A stretch of DNA of 64,000 bases, from assembly GCF_900100075.1 (NCBI RefSeq), contig NZ_FNEG01000004.1, positions 186,001 through 250,000 of the forward strand, in the 5' to 3' direction. The position numbers were made by a program, and so were the translations under genes. Below are positions 10,668 through 18,857 of this stretch, piece by piece. The notes beneath the pieces were generated by a model. The model saw nothing but the letters and a program-made list of their open reading frames with translations, did not search any database and was not told the origin of the DNA. Origin of the DNA: Chryseobacterium jejuense (lineage in GTDB: Bacteria; Bacteroidota; Bacteroidia; Flavobacteriales; Weeksellaceae). The first letter of the stretch is position 1; each line of letters opens with the position of its first letter.

Positions 10668-12173
10668 TTAATTCAGTTCCTGATTGGCTTTCTGAACAAA
10701 ATCATTCCATTGGGTATTCAGATATTCTATGGATTGTTTTTTCTTACCCTTATTTAAGGAAGAATAATTAATTGAATTGAAAACAAGTTTTTTCAACGCT
10801 TTTACATCCAATTCCCAATACACATAGGCCGTCCAAAAGTCATAACTCAATCCTTCATAACCGTATACCGCAGGATCATCACTATTAAGGGAACATTGTA
10901 CTCCGCTGCTCATCAGCACTCTTGCAGGATGATTTCTCAGGTCGCTCACATACCCCAGAATCTGGTTACTGATTGGGCTTACTTCCACCAATTTGTTTTG
11001 TTTTTTAATCAGTTCCATTGATTTTGGAAAGTAAATCAGGTTAAGGCCATGACCAATTCTTTGGTTGTTCAGTAGGGTAATATCCAGTACATTTTTATTG
11101 AAAACGGAATTGCTTTCTCCTGCATGAAGGAACAAAGGTATTTCTACTCCTGATTTTTTAGTGATCTCATTAAGTTTCGTCCAGTTTTTCTGGAAAGAAT
11201 TTATACTATTTCCAGCTGCTTCATCAGCAACAAGATCAAAGCCGGAAATCATATCAGGGAATTCCTTCTTTAATTTAAAAGCAATATCAAGTTGTTTTTC
11301 AATACTTTCTGAATCCAGGAATTTAAAGCTTGAATAAATCAGTTTCAGGCTAAACTGAGGGTCTGACTTACGCATTTGCTTCACAATATCCTGTAAATCT
11401 GTAATGGATGTTTCCAATGAATATTTCCCATGCTGGAAATCATACAATTCATCAAATACATATCTGATTTCAACGTGCTGTACTTTATCTTTAGCCAAGT
11501 CCTGAAAGCCTTTCAGATAATATTCTTTAAAGAAAGGACGATAAGGCAGCAGCAGATTGATACGTTGAAAACGTTTCTCAAATTCAATCCAATAATCGGT
11601 GTAAGAACATAGATTATCCCTTTTTAACAGAAGAAGTTCATGCAATACCTTTTCAAAACCTGGATCTGAAGTCAGTTTTTGATTGAGATTAACAAATCCA
11701 TTGGGAACTTTCCCACTTTCAAAGAAACCTAGCTGACCGAAAATAAATTGAGCATTGTCTTTTTGATCATATACATAACATTCTTTATATTTTCTAGCCG
11801 TTGCAATGAGCCATGTAGCACTGGCCAAACCACCACTATGGGTATGCAGCAGCCCACCTTTAGGCATTGTCTGAATGACTTTAAACAACTTGCTGGATTC
11901 TATTAATGGTTTTATTTCATTAAAAGAACGGTTATATAAAGGAAATTTTTGTTTTTCTGTTTCGGTAAGGAACTGCTTCCTGATCTGGAATAATTTTTTA
12001 TCCAAGGCGATTTCAGCATCAGATAATTTTATATCTGCATCAAAGGCCATTGCTGCATTTTCTTTCTCCAGCAATGTCCAGTTCTCTTGATAAGTGGCTT
12101 TTTCCGCCACCTTAGTTTGGGCTCCCAACAGAGGAAATCCCAACATTACAATATAGGTAAGGTATTTTCTCAT
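10668..12173 (-). CDS. Exported adenosine deaminase family protein (ADGF/CECR1-like)
   Basis: A 501-residue protein. I choose the ATG at 12173 (MRKYLTYIVMLGFPLLGAQ, a good signal peptide) over an upstream TTG 18 bp away. The metal-binding HTHSGG motif, the HAGES motif, RIGHGLN and SLNSDDPAVYG follow the order of the adenosine/AMP deaminase family (His, His, Glu/His and Asp metal and catalytic residues). The length and leader fit the secreted ADGF-like branch more than the roughly 340-residue cytosolic enzymes. It should deaminate adenosine or a related nucleoside outside the cytoplasm, as a purine scavenging step. Substrate is inferred. Confidence 0.85.
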   Translation of the reverse strand: MRKYLTYIVMLGFPLLGAQTKVAEKATYQENWTLLEKENAAMAFDADIKLSDAEIALDKKLFQIRKQFLTETEKQKFPLYNRSFNEIKPLIESSKLFKVIQTMPKGGLLHTHSGGLASATWLIATARKYKECYVYDQKDNAQFIFGQLGFFESGKVPNGFVNLNQKLTSDPGFEKVLHELLLLKRDNLCSYTDYWIEFEKRFQRINLLLPYRPFFKEYYLKGFQDLAKDKVQHVEIRYVFDELYDFQHGKYSLETSITDLQDIVKQMRKSDPQFSLKLIYSSFKFLDSESIEKQLDIAFKLKKEFPDMISGFDLVADEAAGNSINSFQKNWTKLNEITKKSGVEIPLFLHAGESNSVFNKNVLDITLLNNQRIGHGLNLIYFPKSMELIKKQNKLVEVSPISNQILGYVSDLRNHPARVLMSSGVQCSLNSDDPAVYGYEGLSYDFWTAYVYWELDVKALKKLVFNSINYSSLNKGKKKQSIEYLNTQWNDFVQKANQELN

Positions 12174-12318
12174 AATAATAGTAACCTGCAACTGGCAAAA
12201 AAGACTTTGCCATGACAGTATTCAAAAATATAATTATTTTTTTTTGTAAAAGAATTTCAATCTGAAAAAAACAAATGATAAACCTTTTAACGACACATTT
12301 TTCATCTTTCATCATCCT
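12174..12318. other. Start of the 12174-13065 regulatory gap
   Basis: This AT-rich stretch upstream of the deaminase has no gene. The whole gap of about 890 bp to SusC holds a Flavo-1-like RNA (12319-12410), AT-rich filler (12411-12672), a leader ORF (12711-12866) and hairpins (12876-13005), listed separately. Confidence 0.5.
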
Positions 12319-12410
12319 TCCCTAGCCCCGATAGTAACGGTTACCCCGCAACACGCGTAAGCCTTAGCCCTGGTGTGAGGAGTATGAGTGGATAGCGGGA
12401 TAAAGCTCCC
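12319..12410 (+). ncRNA. Flavo-1-like conserved RNA element
   Basis: The stretch begins CCCTAGCCCCGATAG and ends with GTGGATAGCGGGATAAAGCTCC, with a variable GC-rich hairpin between. These two boxes are what I recall of the conserved Flavo-1 RNA motif found in intergenic DNA across flavobacteria; its function is unknown. The element is far more GC-rich than the surrounding gap and contains no ORF. Orientation and limits are taken from the two boxes. A search with the Rfam Flavo-1 model would confirm or reject it. Confidence 0.55.
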
Positions 12411-12672
12411 TAAAAAAGAAATCGGGCGTAAAATACACAAAAAGTCTACAAAAACAATAGACTTATAGTGTTAAATTTTATTCATCTCTTAAAATGAGAT
12501 TTTTTTTGAATATTTAAAACGCTCTTCAAGAAAACACAAATAACTGACAACCAATAAATTAAATTTTAAAACTAAGGCGAAATATCTTCATTTTTCAATT
12601 ACCCCACTAAATTAGTAGACTAATATGATTTTTCTCATATCCCTTTTTAACAAAGTTTTATGAATTATTAAA

Positions 12673-12680
12673 TAATTTTG
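12673..12680 (+). promoter_or_regulatory. Putative -7 box for the leader/SusCD transcript
   Basis: TAATTTTG matches the Bacteroidota TAnnTTTG box and sits 31 bp before the leader ATG. A convincing TTG at the -33 position was not seen, so this is tentative. Confidence 0.4.
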
Positions 12681-12710
12681 ACCCAGTTAAAAAAATAAAA
12701 CTCTATTCTC

Positions 12711-12866
12711 ATGAATAAGAATGACTTTAATTCTTACCAATGCACTATCATGGCTGTAGTTTCTGTTCAACATAAGTGTTGTACAGGGAAGAGCCTTTCA
12801 CAGCACAACATTACTTCTAAGAACATGTGCTTTGAATGGATGATGTGTAAAATGATGATGCCATAA
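12711..12866 (+). CDS. Met/Cys-rich 51-residue putative leader peptide before SusCD
   Basis: ATG at 12711 and TAA at 12864-12866 give a 51-residue ORF. Its residues are strongly skewed to sulfur amino acids: eight Met and five Cys, including CC at 23-24 and a C-terminal run ending CFEWMMCKMMMP. There is no signal peptide or known domain. It begins about 30 bp after a -7 box and is followed by two hairpins and a T-run ahead of the SusC gene. This is the arrangement of a transcription attenuator in which ribosome stalling at scarce Met/Cys codons would change downstream RNA folding. Translation is not proven; chance composition remains possible. Confidence 0.45.
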   Translation: MNKNDFNSYQCTIMAVVSVQHKCCTGKSLSQHNITSKNMCFEWMMCKMMMP

Positions 12867-12875
12867 ATCCCAAAG

Positions 12876-13005
12876 AAATAGGCACATTATTGTAGGAATT
12901 AAAGCCCGATAAGCTCAAGGCCTATTTAATCCGGGTACACCTCCTCTATTTTAACATTTTCTTTCTTACACCTCCTTACAAAAGGGAGGCAGGGACTTAT
13001 TTTTT
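12876..13005 (+). promoter_or_regulatory. Candidate attenuator region between leader ORF and SusC
   Basis: AAATAGGC (12876-12883) pairs with GCCTATTT (12920-12927). Further on, CCTCCTT (12971-12977) pairs with AAGGGAGG (to 12989) over a 5-nt loop, and a TTTTTT run follows at 13000-13005. TACACCTCCT occurs twice (12936-12945, 12967-12976), so the second hairpin has an alternative 5' arm. The T-run is 10 nt from the stem, so terminator strength is uncertain. Confidence 0.4.
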
Positions 13006-13065
13006 CCTAAACGGGAAGATAAAGCGTAATACACAATTCAATTTTTAAAACCTAAGATTAATATA

Positions 13066-16020
13066 ATGAGAAAAAAACAATGCAAACTGGGTGTATTGGC
13101 CGTGCTCTTATTCGCAGAATATGGCTTTGCACAGAAAAAAGACAGTCTTTCTCAGGAGACTGCCATCAAAGAAGTGGTGGTGGTAGCCTTTGGAAAGCAA
13201 AAAAAGGAAGAAATTACAGGATCTGTACAGTCGTTAAAGGCTAAAGATCTGGGTAATCTTCAAAACGGAAACGTCCTTCAGGGAATTGGCGGTAAAGTGG
13301 CAGGGGTACAGGTGATCTCTTCCGGACAGCCGGGTTCTCAACCTACGATAAGAATGAGAGGAATTGGGTCTATTAATGCTTCCAGTGATCCTTTAATTGT
13401 ATTGGACGGAATTCCTTACAGTGGTGATCTGAACAGTATTTCTTCAGCAGATATTGAGAGCATTTCTTTTCTGGAAGATGCTTCTTCCAACGCTTTATAT
13501 GGTTCCAGAGGAGCCAATGGAGTAATTATTGTGAACACCAAAAGAGGTAAAAATAAAAAACTGAGCGTTGATCTTGATATAAAAACCGGAGTTAACTTCA
13601 GATCTATTGAGGATTATTCGGTGTATACTTCCCCACAGGATTATTATACAGCTTATTATAACAGAGGCCGAATTGGAGAAATTGCAAGACAAAAACAGCC
13701 AGGTGCTGTTCCTTCCACAACAACTCCTCATGCTGCAGGACTATCAGGTCTGAATGGACTTGGATACAATGCTTACAATATCCCTTTTAGTCAATTAATT
13801 GCTCCAGACGGTTCCTTTAATACCAATGCCAAGCTGCTTTATCAGGACAACTGGAAGAAACTGCTCTTCAAACCTGCTTTAAGAAGAGAAGCTACAGTAG
13901 GAATTAATGCCAGTGGTGACCAGGTGAAATCTTATACGTCTTTAAATTATCTGGATGATAAGGGATATCTTATTTCTTCCGGTTTTGAAAGATTCGGGAT
14001 CAGATCGAACGTAGACTACTCTATCACACCAAAGTTAAGATTAACAACTGCATTGTCTTATACTTACAGCAAGCAGAATTTCGGAGAAACGGGTGGGTTT
14101 TCTAATCCATTCCAATTTGCCAGAAATATAGCTCCCTTTTATCCTGTTTTTCTTAGAAATGACAATTACCAGCAGCTTTATGATAACCACGGAAATGCTT
14201 TATACGATTATGGAGACGGACAAGGCCCCAACGGTTCTACAAGATCTTATGCTGTTTTTGAAAATCCGGTAGGAAACCTTCAGCAGGATAAATCTCAGAG
14301 AGTAACTAATATCAGCAATATCAATCTGGGTTTAAATTATGAGATTATTAAAGGATTAGATTTCACTTACAGTTTTGGAGCTTATCTTGAAAACTTAAGA
14401 AACCTTCAGTTCGGAAATACACTGGGTGGAACTTCTTCATCTGTGGGAGGAACGATTACTCAGGAATCTATATTTAATTATACCCTGAATCATCAGCAAT
14501 TGCTTACATACCAGAAGAAATTTGATAAGCATAACTTCAATATCCTTGTTGGTCATGAATTGAATAAAACAAAGAATGAAGGGTTTGCAGGAACAAAACA
14601 GCAGCTTTTACTGCCTGAGTCATGGTCTTTTGATAATGCCGTAAAAATTACAGACTTGTCAGGAAACGGATATGAATATGCTGTAGAAGGTTATTTCTCA
14701 AGGTTATTATATAACTATGACGGTAAGTATTTCTTTAATGCGAATGTACGTAGAGACGGTTCTTCAGTTTTTGCACCGGAAAGCAGATGGGGAACATTTT
14801 ATGGGTTAGGAGCTGCATGGAATGTTGCCAAAGAAGATTTCCTTAAAGACAATAAAGTAATTAATGCATTGAAGCTGAAAGTCTCTTATGGACAACAGGG
14901 AAATGACAACATTTTACTGAATAGCACAACCAGAGATTACTATGCCTATCAGGACATTTACGGGATTAATGATTTTGGAGATGGTAAACCTGTACTTACT
15001 TTAAAGAAACAAGGAAACAGAGACCTGAAATGGGAAACTTCCAAAAACCTGAATGCCGGTTTTGAACTCTCTCTACTTAACAACAGGGTAAATCTAAATG
15101 CTGATTATTTTGAGAGAAAGGTATCGGATATGATCTATACGCTTCCATTAGCAATATCCAATTCAGGTTCGTATGTGAAGTATGGAAATATTGGGGATAT
15201 GTATAATAAAGGGATTCAGGCCAATATTAGTGTAGATATTGTCCGCACAGAGGATCTTCAGTGGAATTTTTATGCTAATGCGACTCACTATAAAAACAAG
15301 ATTACCAAATTACCAGAGCAGCAAAGAGCTACAGGTTTGGTTTCAGGATTATTTGTTCTTGCTGAAGGCGGAGACCGATATACTTATTATTTAAAAGAGT
15401 TTGCCGGAGTAAATCCTGAGAATGGAGATGCATTATGGTATAAAAATACAATAAACCCAACCACCAAACAGGTAGAAAAAACCGTTACCAATAATTATAA
15501 GGAAGCGAGCGACTACAATACCGGAAAATCTGCAATTCCGAAAGTATACGGTGGTTTTGGAACGGACATTACCTATAAAAGGGTAAACCTGGCGGTTAAT
15601 TTTGCTTATCAGTTTGGTGGATACGGATATGATGATATTTACAGATCCCTGTTCCATTCTGATACTTACGGTTCTAACTACACCAATGATCTTGATAAAA
15701 CATGGACTCCGGAAAACCCAACAGCTGCATTACCGCGTGTAGATCTTACTTCTACCAACCAGAATGGGCATTCCACATTATACTTGGTTAAATCTGACTA
15801 TATCAGTCTTCAGGACGTAACATTATCATATCAGCTATCTGACGATTTTACAAAACAGATCGGTTTATCAGCATTGAAAATTTATGCTACAGGAAACAAC
15901 CTGTATTTATGGTCTAAAAGAAAAGGATATGATCCGAGAGCTTCATTAACAGGAGTTTCCGATGCTTACAAATACTCTTTATTATCCAGTGTTTCACTTG
16001 GTTTTAAACTAACATTTTAA
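13066..16020 (+). CDS. SusC/RagA-type TonB-linked outer-membrane transporter
   Basis: A 984-residue TonB-dependent receptor. A signal peptide ends near YGFAQ. A TonB-box-like EVVVVAFG lies at about residues 37-44, then the SusC plug (TGSVQSL, GKVAGVQVISSGQPGS, IRMRGIGSI, PLIVLDGIP, DIESISFLEDASSNALYGSRGANGVIIV) and a beta-barrel ending in an aromatic residue (LGFKLTF). The carboxypeptidase-like domain found at the front of many SusC proteins is absent, hence the shorter N-terminus. It should form the gated pore with the SusD lipoprotein encoded 8 bp downstream. No polysaccharide-degrading genes adjoin it; the upstream Met/Cys leader hints at sulfur-responsive control. Confidence 0.92.
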   Translation: MRKKQCKLGVLAVLLFAEYGFAQKKDSLSQETAIKEVVVVAFGKQKKEEITGSVQSLKAKDLGNLQNGNVLQGIGGKVAGVQVISSGQPGSQPTIRMRGIGSINASSDPLIVLDGIPYSGDLNSISSADIESISFLEDASSNALYGSRGANGVIIVNTKRGKNKKLSVDLDIKTGVNFRSIEDYSVYTSPQDYYTAYYNRGRIGEIARQKQPGAVPSTTTPHAAGLSGLNGLGYNAYNIPFSQLIAPDGSFNTNAKLLYQDNWKKLLFKPALRREATVGINASGDQVKSYTSLNYLDDKGYLISSGFERFGIRSNVDYSITPKLRLTTALSYTYSKQNFGETGGFSNPFQFARNIAPFYPVFLRNDNYQQLYDNHGNALYDYGDGQGPNGSTRSYAVFENPVGNLQQDKSQRVTNISNINLGLNYEIIKGLDFTYSFGAYLENLRNLQFGNTLGGTSSSVGGTITQESIFNYTLNHQQLLTYQKKFDKHNFNILVGHELNKTKNEGFAGTKQQLLLPESWSFDNAVKITDLSGNGYEYAVEGYFSRLLYNYDGKYFFNANVRRDGSSVFAPESRWGTFYGLGAAWNVAKEDFLKDNKVINALKLKVSYGQQGNDNILLNSTTRDYYAYQDIYGINDFGDGKPVLTLKKQGNRDLKWETSKNLNAGFELSLLNNRVNLNADYFERKVSDMIYTLPLAISNSGSYVKYGNIGDMYNKGIQANISVDIVRTEDLQWNFYANATHYKNKITKLPEQQRATGLVSGLFVLAEGGDRYTYYLKEFAGVNPENGDALWYKNTINPTTKQVEKTVTNNYKEASDYNTGKSAIPKVYGGFGTDITYKRVNLAVNFAYQFGGYGYDDIYRSLFHSDTYGSNYTNDLDKTWTPENPTAALPRVDLTSTNQNGHSTLYLVKSDYISLQDVTLSYQLSDDFTKQIGLSALKIYATGNNLYLWSKRKGYDPRASLTGVSDAYKYSLLSSVSLGFKLTF

Positions 16021-16028
16021 AAGAAATT

Positions 16029-17495
16029 ATGAAAACAATAAAATACTATATATCAGCTTTAGCCGTAGCCCTCATTACGACAGGCTGTGCTAATGATCTC
16101 AATACCTTACCGGAGGGTGATATTTCTGGTGAACAGCTGAGTGAAGATCAGTCAAAACCTGAAAAAATCCTGGGTGGAATTTATCTTGATCTTCGCAGCA
16201 ATGGAGCCGGAGGAAACGTTTCATCTCACTCTGATTTCGGGATCATGGGAATAAAGGCAGGTGCTGATTTAATGTCTAATGACGTGATCCAGGCAAAAAA
16301 CCAACATTTGGGAATGTTTTATAATTATGAAGCAACCAATGCCAGTAATATCGCTTCAGAAATTGTATGGACTACTTTTTATGCAAGGATATTCATCATC
16401 AACAAACTTCTTAGTGATTTAAAAGGTGATGAAAGTCCTAAAAATAAAGCCATTAAAGGACAGTTACTTGCCTTAAGAGCCTATTCATATTTTAATCTGA
16501 TCCGTTTTTATGCGAATGATTATAAAGGCCATCAGTCTGATCCGGGTCTTCCTTTGGTTCTTACAACCAATAATCCGAGCCAGGGACTTCCAAGATCAAC
16601 AGTAGCAGAAGTATACTCGCAGATTGGTCAGGATATTGAAGAATCTATTGTTCTTTTGGAGAGCTTTGCCCGCCCATCAAGAGCTCAAATCGATCAAAGA
16701 ACTGCTAAAGCCATTGCTGCAGAGGTATTTCTTCAAACCGGAGATTACGCAAAAGCCGCAAAATATGCTGCAGATGGTAAACAGGGAATTGCCCTGATGA
16801 CAGAAAATGATTATACCACTACCGGATTTTCTAACCTCAGTAATCCTGAGGTGATCTGGGGATTCCATAATACGATTTCTACAATGAGTACCGGAAATTA
16901 TTATGCTTCTTTCTTCTCTATGTTTGATAATACCAATGAAGGATATGCAGGAGCAGCCCAGATTTATAAGCTTATTGACAAGCGTTTGTATGAAGCTATT
17001 CCGGATACGGATTACCGCAAAAAGGTATTCAACGGAAGCCAGCCTGCCAAGTACACCTTTAACGGAAAGACCAAAAACTATCCTGCCTATGTAAGCTGGA
17101 AGTTCAAAGATCCAAGCATGTTTGAAGGAGATTATATCTACATCAGAGCCTCTTCATTATATTATATAGAAGCGGAAGCTTTGGCAAGACAAGGAAGAGA
17201 AGCGGAAGCAAAACAGGTATTATTTGAAATCGCCTCCAAAAGAGATAAGGCTTATACCCTATCTACCAAAACAGGAGCTGATCTGATTAATGAAATTATC
17301 CTGCAGAAAAGAATTGAACTTTGGGGTGAAGGTTATGCATGGTTTGATATGAAGAGATTGAATACACCTTTAGAAAGAATATATACAGGCACTAACCATA
17401 CATTTGGAAGATTTAACCTGACACCAGATAAATTTAAATTCCAGATCCCGAATAAAGAGATTAATAATAACCCTCAAATCAAACAGAATGACTAG
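16029..17495 (+). CDS. RagB/SusD-type nutrient-binding outer-membrane lipoprotein
   Basis: A 488-residue lipoprotein. The signal ends in a lipobox (TTGCAND, Cys about residue 20). The helical TPR-like body carries typical SusD features: ALRAYSYFNLIRFYAND, a PRSTVAEVYSQIGQDIEES segment, and a C-terminal RRIEL-type stretch (ILQKRIELWGEGYAWFDMKRL). SusD caps the SusC pore and binds the substrate at the cell surface. It is cotranscribed with the transporter and followed directly by a terminator, so this is a two-gene unit. The substrate cannot be read from sequence. Confidence 0.92.
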   Translation: MKTIKYYISALAVALITTGCANDLNTLPEGDISGEQLSEDQSKPEKILGGIYLDLRSNGAGGNVSSHSDFGIMGIKAGADLMSNDVIQAKNQHLGMFYNYEATNASNIASEIVWTTFYARIFIINKLLSDLKGDESPKNKAIKGQLLALRAYSYFNLIRFYANDYKGHQSDPGLPLVLTTNNPSQGLPRSTVAEVYSQIGQDIEESIVLLESFARPSRAQIDQRTAKAIAAEVFLQTGDYAKAAKYAADGKQGIALMTENDYTTTGFSNLSNPEVIWGFHNTISTMSTGNYYASFFSMFDNTNEGYAGAAQIYKLIDKRLYEAIPDTDYRKKVFNGSQPAKYTFNGKTKNYPAYVSWKFKDPSMFEGDYIYIRASSLYYIEAEALARQGREAEAKQVLFEIASKRDKAYTLSTKTGADLINEIILQKRIELWGEGYAWFDMKRLNTPLERIYTGTNHTFGRFNLTPDKFKFQIPNKEINNNPQIKQND

Positions 17496-17532
17496 ATAAA
17501 GCAACAAAACAATTTTAATATATTTCAAGCAG

Positions 17533-17562
17533 CCACCATTTACAGTAAATGGTGGTTTTTTA
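17533..17562 (+). terminator. Terminator of the SusCD operon
   Basis: A 10-bp perfect stem (CCACCATTTA with TAAATGGTGG, 3-nt loop) followed by TTTTTT, placed 37 bp after the SusD stop. Confidence 0.85.
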
Positions 17563-17587
17563 TGGGTTAGTAATTCCTTCCAAGTTT

Positions 17588-18136
17588 TTATTTTTCCGTA
17601 AGGAATTTATACCGGACCACCAGAATATCAAGAATTCCGATGCAGAGATAATAGATGCCTCCAAATAACATATTCACCAGAATATCAGAATAGATCGTTT
17701 GGAAAAACAAGGAAAAAATGAGAATAAAAAACCACAGGATCAACTTTGCTGAAAAAACTCCGGCAACCCGGGCAATCATCTCATCATCCTTTACTGTCTT
17801 AGATTGAACCAGGCACTGGACCAATGTAATCAGGCATCCGTAAAACAGTTCTTTTTCCTTAAATAAATCAAAGGTTAGAAAGTAAAGAATAGGTCCGGCA
17901 GCAGCCAACAACCAAACAAAAATTTTCAAAAAAAAGCCGGCTTTAAACTCTTTAGTAAGAATAAGGGTTGAAAAGATAAACAACGGATACACAAAAAACA
18001 CAGAATAGAGCATGTATTTATATGTCAGAAGTTCTACTGTTTCTCTGCCTTCAGAAATCCAGAACATTCGAAAATATAAAAATGACAGGTAGAACGAGTT
18101 CAGCCCAAAAGCCACTGGTAATACTCTATGTTTCAT
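17588..18136 (-). CDS. Small integral membrane protein of unknown function
   Basis: A 182-residue hydrophobic protein with about five predicted membrane segments (for example FFVYPLFIFSTLIL, IFVWLLAAAGPILYFLTF, LILWFFILIFSLFF, GIYYLCIGILDILVV). No domain or catalytic motif was recognised. It is convergent with SusD and stands alone. Intact length and membrane pattern support a real gene; nothing in the context points to its role. Confidence 0.65.
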   Translation of the reverse strand: MKHRVLPVAFGLNSFYLSFLYFRMFWISEGRETVELLTYKYMLYSVFFVYPLFIFSTLILTKEFKAGFFLKIFVWLLAAAGPILYFLTFDLFKEKELFYGCLITLVQCLVQSKTVKDDEMIARVAGVFSAKLILWFFILIFSLFFQTIYSDILVNMLFGGIYYLCIGILDILVVRYKFLTEK

Positions 18137-18249
18137 AGAAAATGATGGATAAATTTGTTCATAACTTTATCATTTACTTTCCATTTCGAAGACTAGCCAG
18201 TTTATAAAAAAACTACGAATCTTCTTCAAAATCAGTCACCTGTTCTTAC

Positions 18250-18283
18250 AATAAAAACAGCACCATTTGCTATAAATGATGCT
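18250..18283 (-). terminator. Minus-strand terminator-like hairpin with no intact gene upstream
   Basis: AGCATCATTT pairs with AAATGGTGCT (one U-G pair) and is followed on the minus strand by GTTTTTATTG. It lies downstream of the alpha/beta-hydrolase remnant and may be a relic of that gene. Stem sequence resembles the terminators at 10588 and 17533. Confidence 0.5.
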
Positions 18284-18505
18284 ATTCATACAATTTGATT
18301 ATCAATAGAATAAACTTTTCTTCTTATTTATTTTTTCTGATTCCTTAAGTTTTCGTTTCATGTATTCTATTTCTGGCACCTAAGTTTCAGGAATAGATTT
18401 TATGCTCCGAATCATAGTCCTTATCAAGGTAACGGTTAATAGCTCTAAAAATTATGTGAGAAAGAATGAATACCTATATTTTTAACATACATTGGGCTTT
18501 ATTTA

Positions 18506-18736
18506 CTAAATGATTACTTCCTGAAAATTTTCCAGTTCTGTATTAAAAATGATGTGTCCGAATTCTTTAAATCAAAACATTTTTTTGCTTTTAGCTTTTA
18601 AAAGCTTACAATAATCCTCTGCAATGGTATAATAGGATTGATGGTCTCCGTTACCTATTAAAAAGTAAACAGTACATGTAATTTTCGGAGTTGAATCAAT
18701 GAGGTTTACAGGGAATGAATATAAGAAGTGGTAATG
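18506..18736 (-). pseudogene. Remnant of an alpha/beta-hydrolase C-terminus
   Basis: Reading the minus strand from 18736 gives 77 codons in one frame, interrupted only by a TGA at codon 55 (18572-18574). The residues (PKITCTVYFLIGNGDHQSYYT, shown in part, then DYCKLLKAKSKKMF, stop, FKEFGH, ending ELENFQEVII) match the tail of flavobacterial alpha/beta-hydrolases: the VYFxxGxxD acid-residue strand and the catalytic GH. In those proteins the stop position is normally Trp, so TGG to TGA is the likely lesion. An in-frame stop also lies directly upstream, and the N-terminal two thirds are missing. Family recall is from memory. Confidence 0.6.
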
Positions 18737-18815
18737 TTATACTCTTATAAAAAGTAAAAAACTCCAATGGATAAAAATATTGATTTCAAATCAAAAAAGA
18801 GATACCGGAAATACA

Positions 18816-18823
18816 TATATTTG
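18816..18823 (+). promoter_or_regulatory. Putative -7 box of the beta-lactamase pair
   Basis: TATATTTG matches TAnnTTTG and lies 34 bp before the ATG at 18858. No TTG is found at the right spacing upstream, so the promoter is tentative. Confidence 0.45.
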
Positions 18824-18857
18824 GAAACCAAAAACCTATTCAAATAACCACCGTAAA

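Larger units (their letters stand above)
18137..18779. other. Intergenic gap of 643 bp
   Basis: It holds the terminator-like hairpin (18250-18283) and the hydrolase remnant (18506-18736). The stretch 18300-18500 has short minus-strand coding-like runs (a VPEIEYMKRKLKESEK frame) that may be further decayed gene remains; nothing intact is present. Confidence 0.5.

Noticed and set aside
12112-12315. Minus-strand ORF overlapping the deaminase start
   Set aside because: It overlaps the signal-peptide coding region in another frame and lacks coding character.
18300-18500. Further minus-strand coding remnant after the hydrolase tail
   Set aside because: Short open runs exist but match no family I recognise and contain several stops.
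18783-18793. Short palindrome GATTTCAAATC upstream of the beta-lactamase
   Set aside because: Five-bp arms in AT-rich DNA are expected by chance; no second copy was seen.
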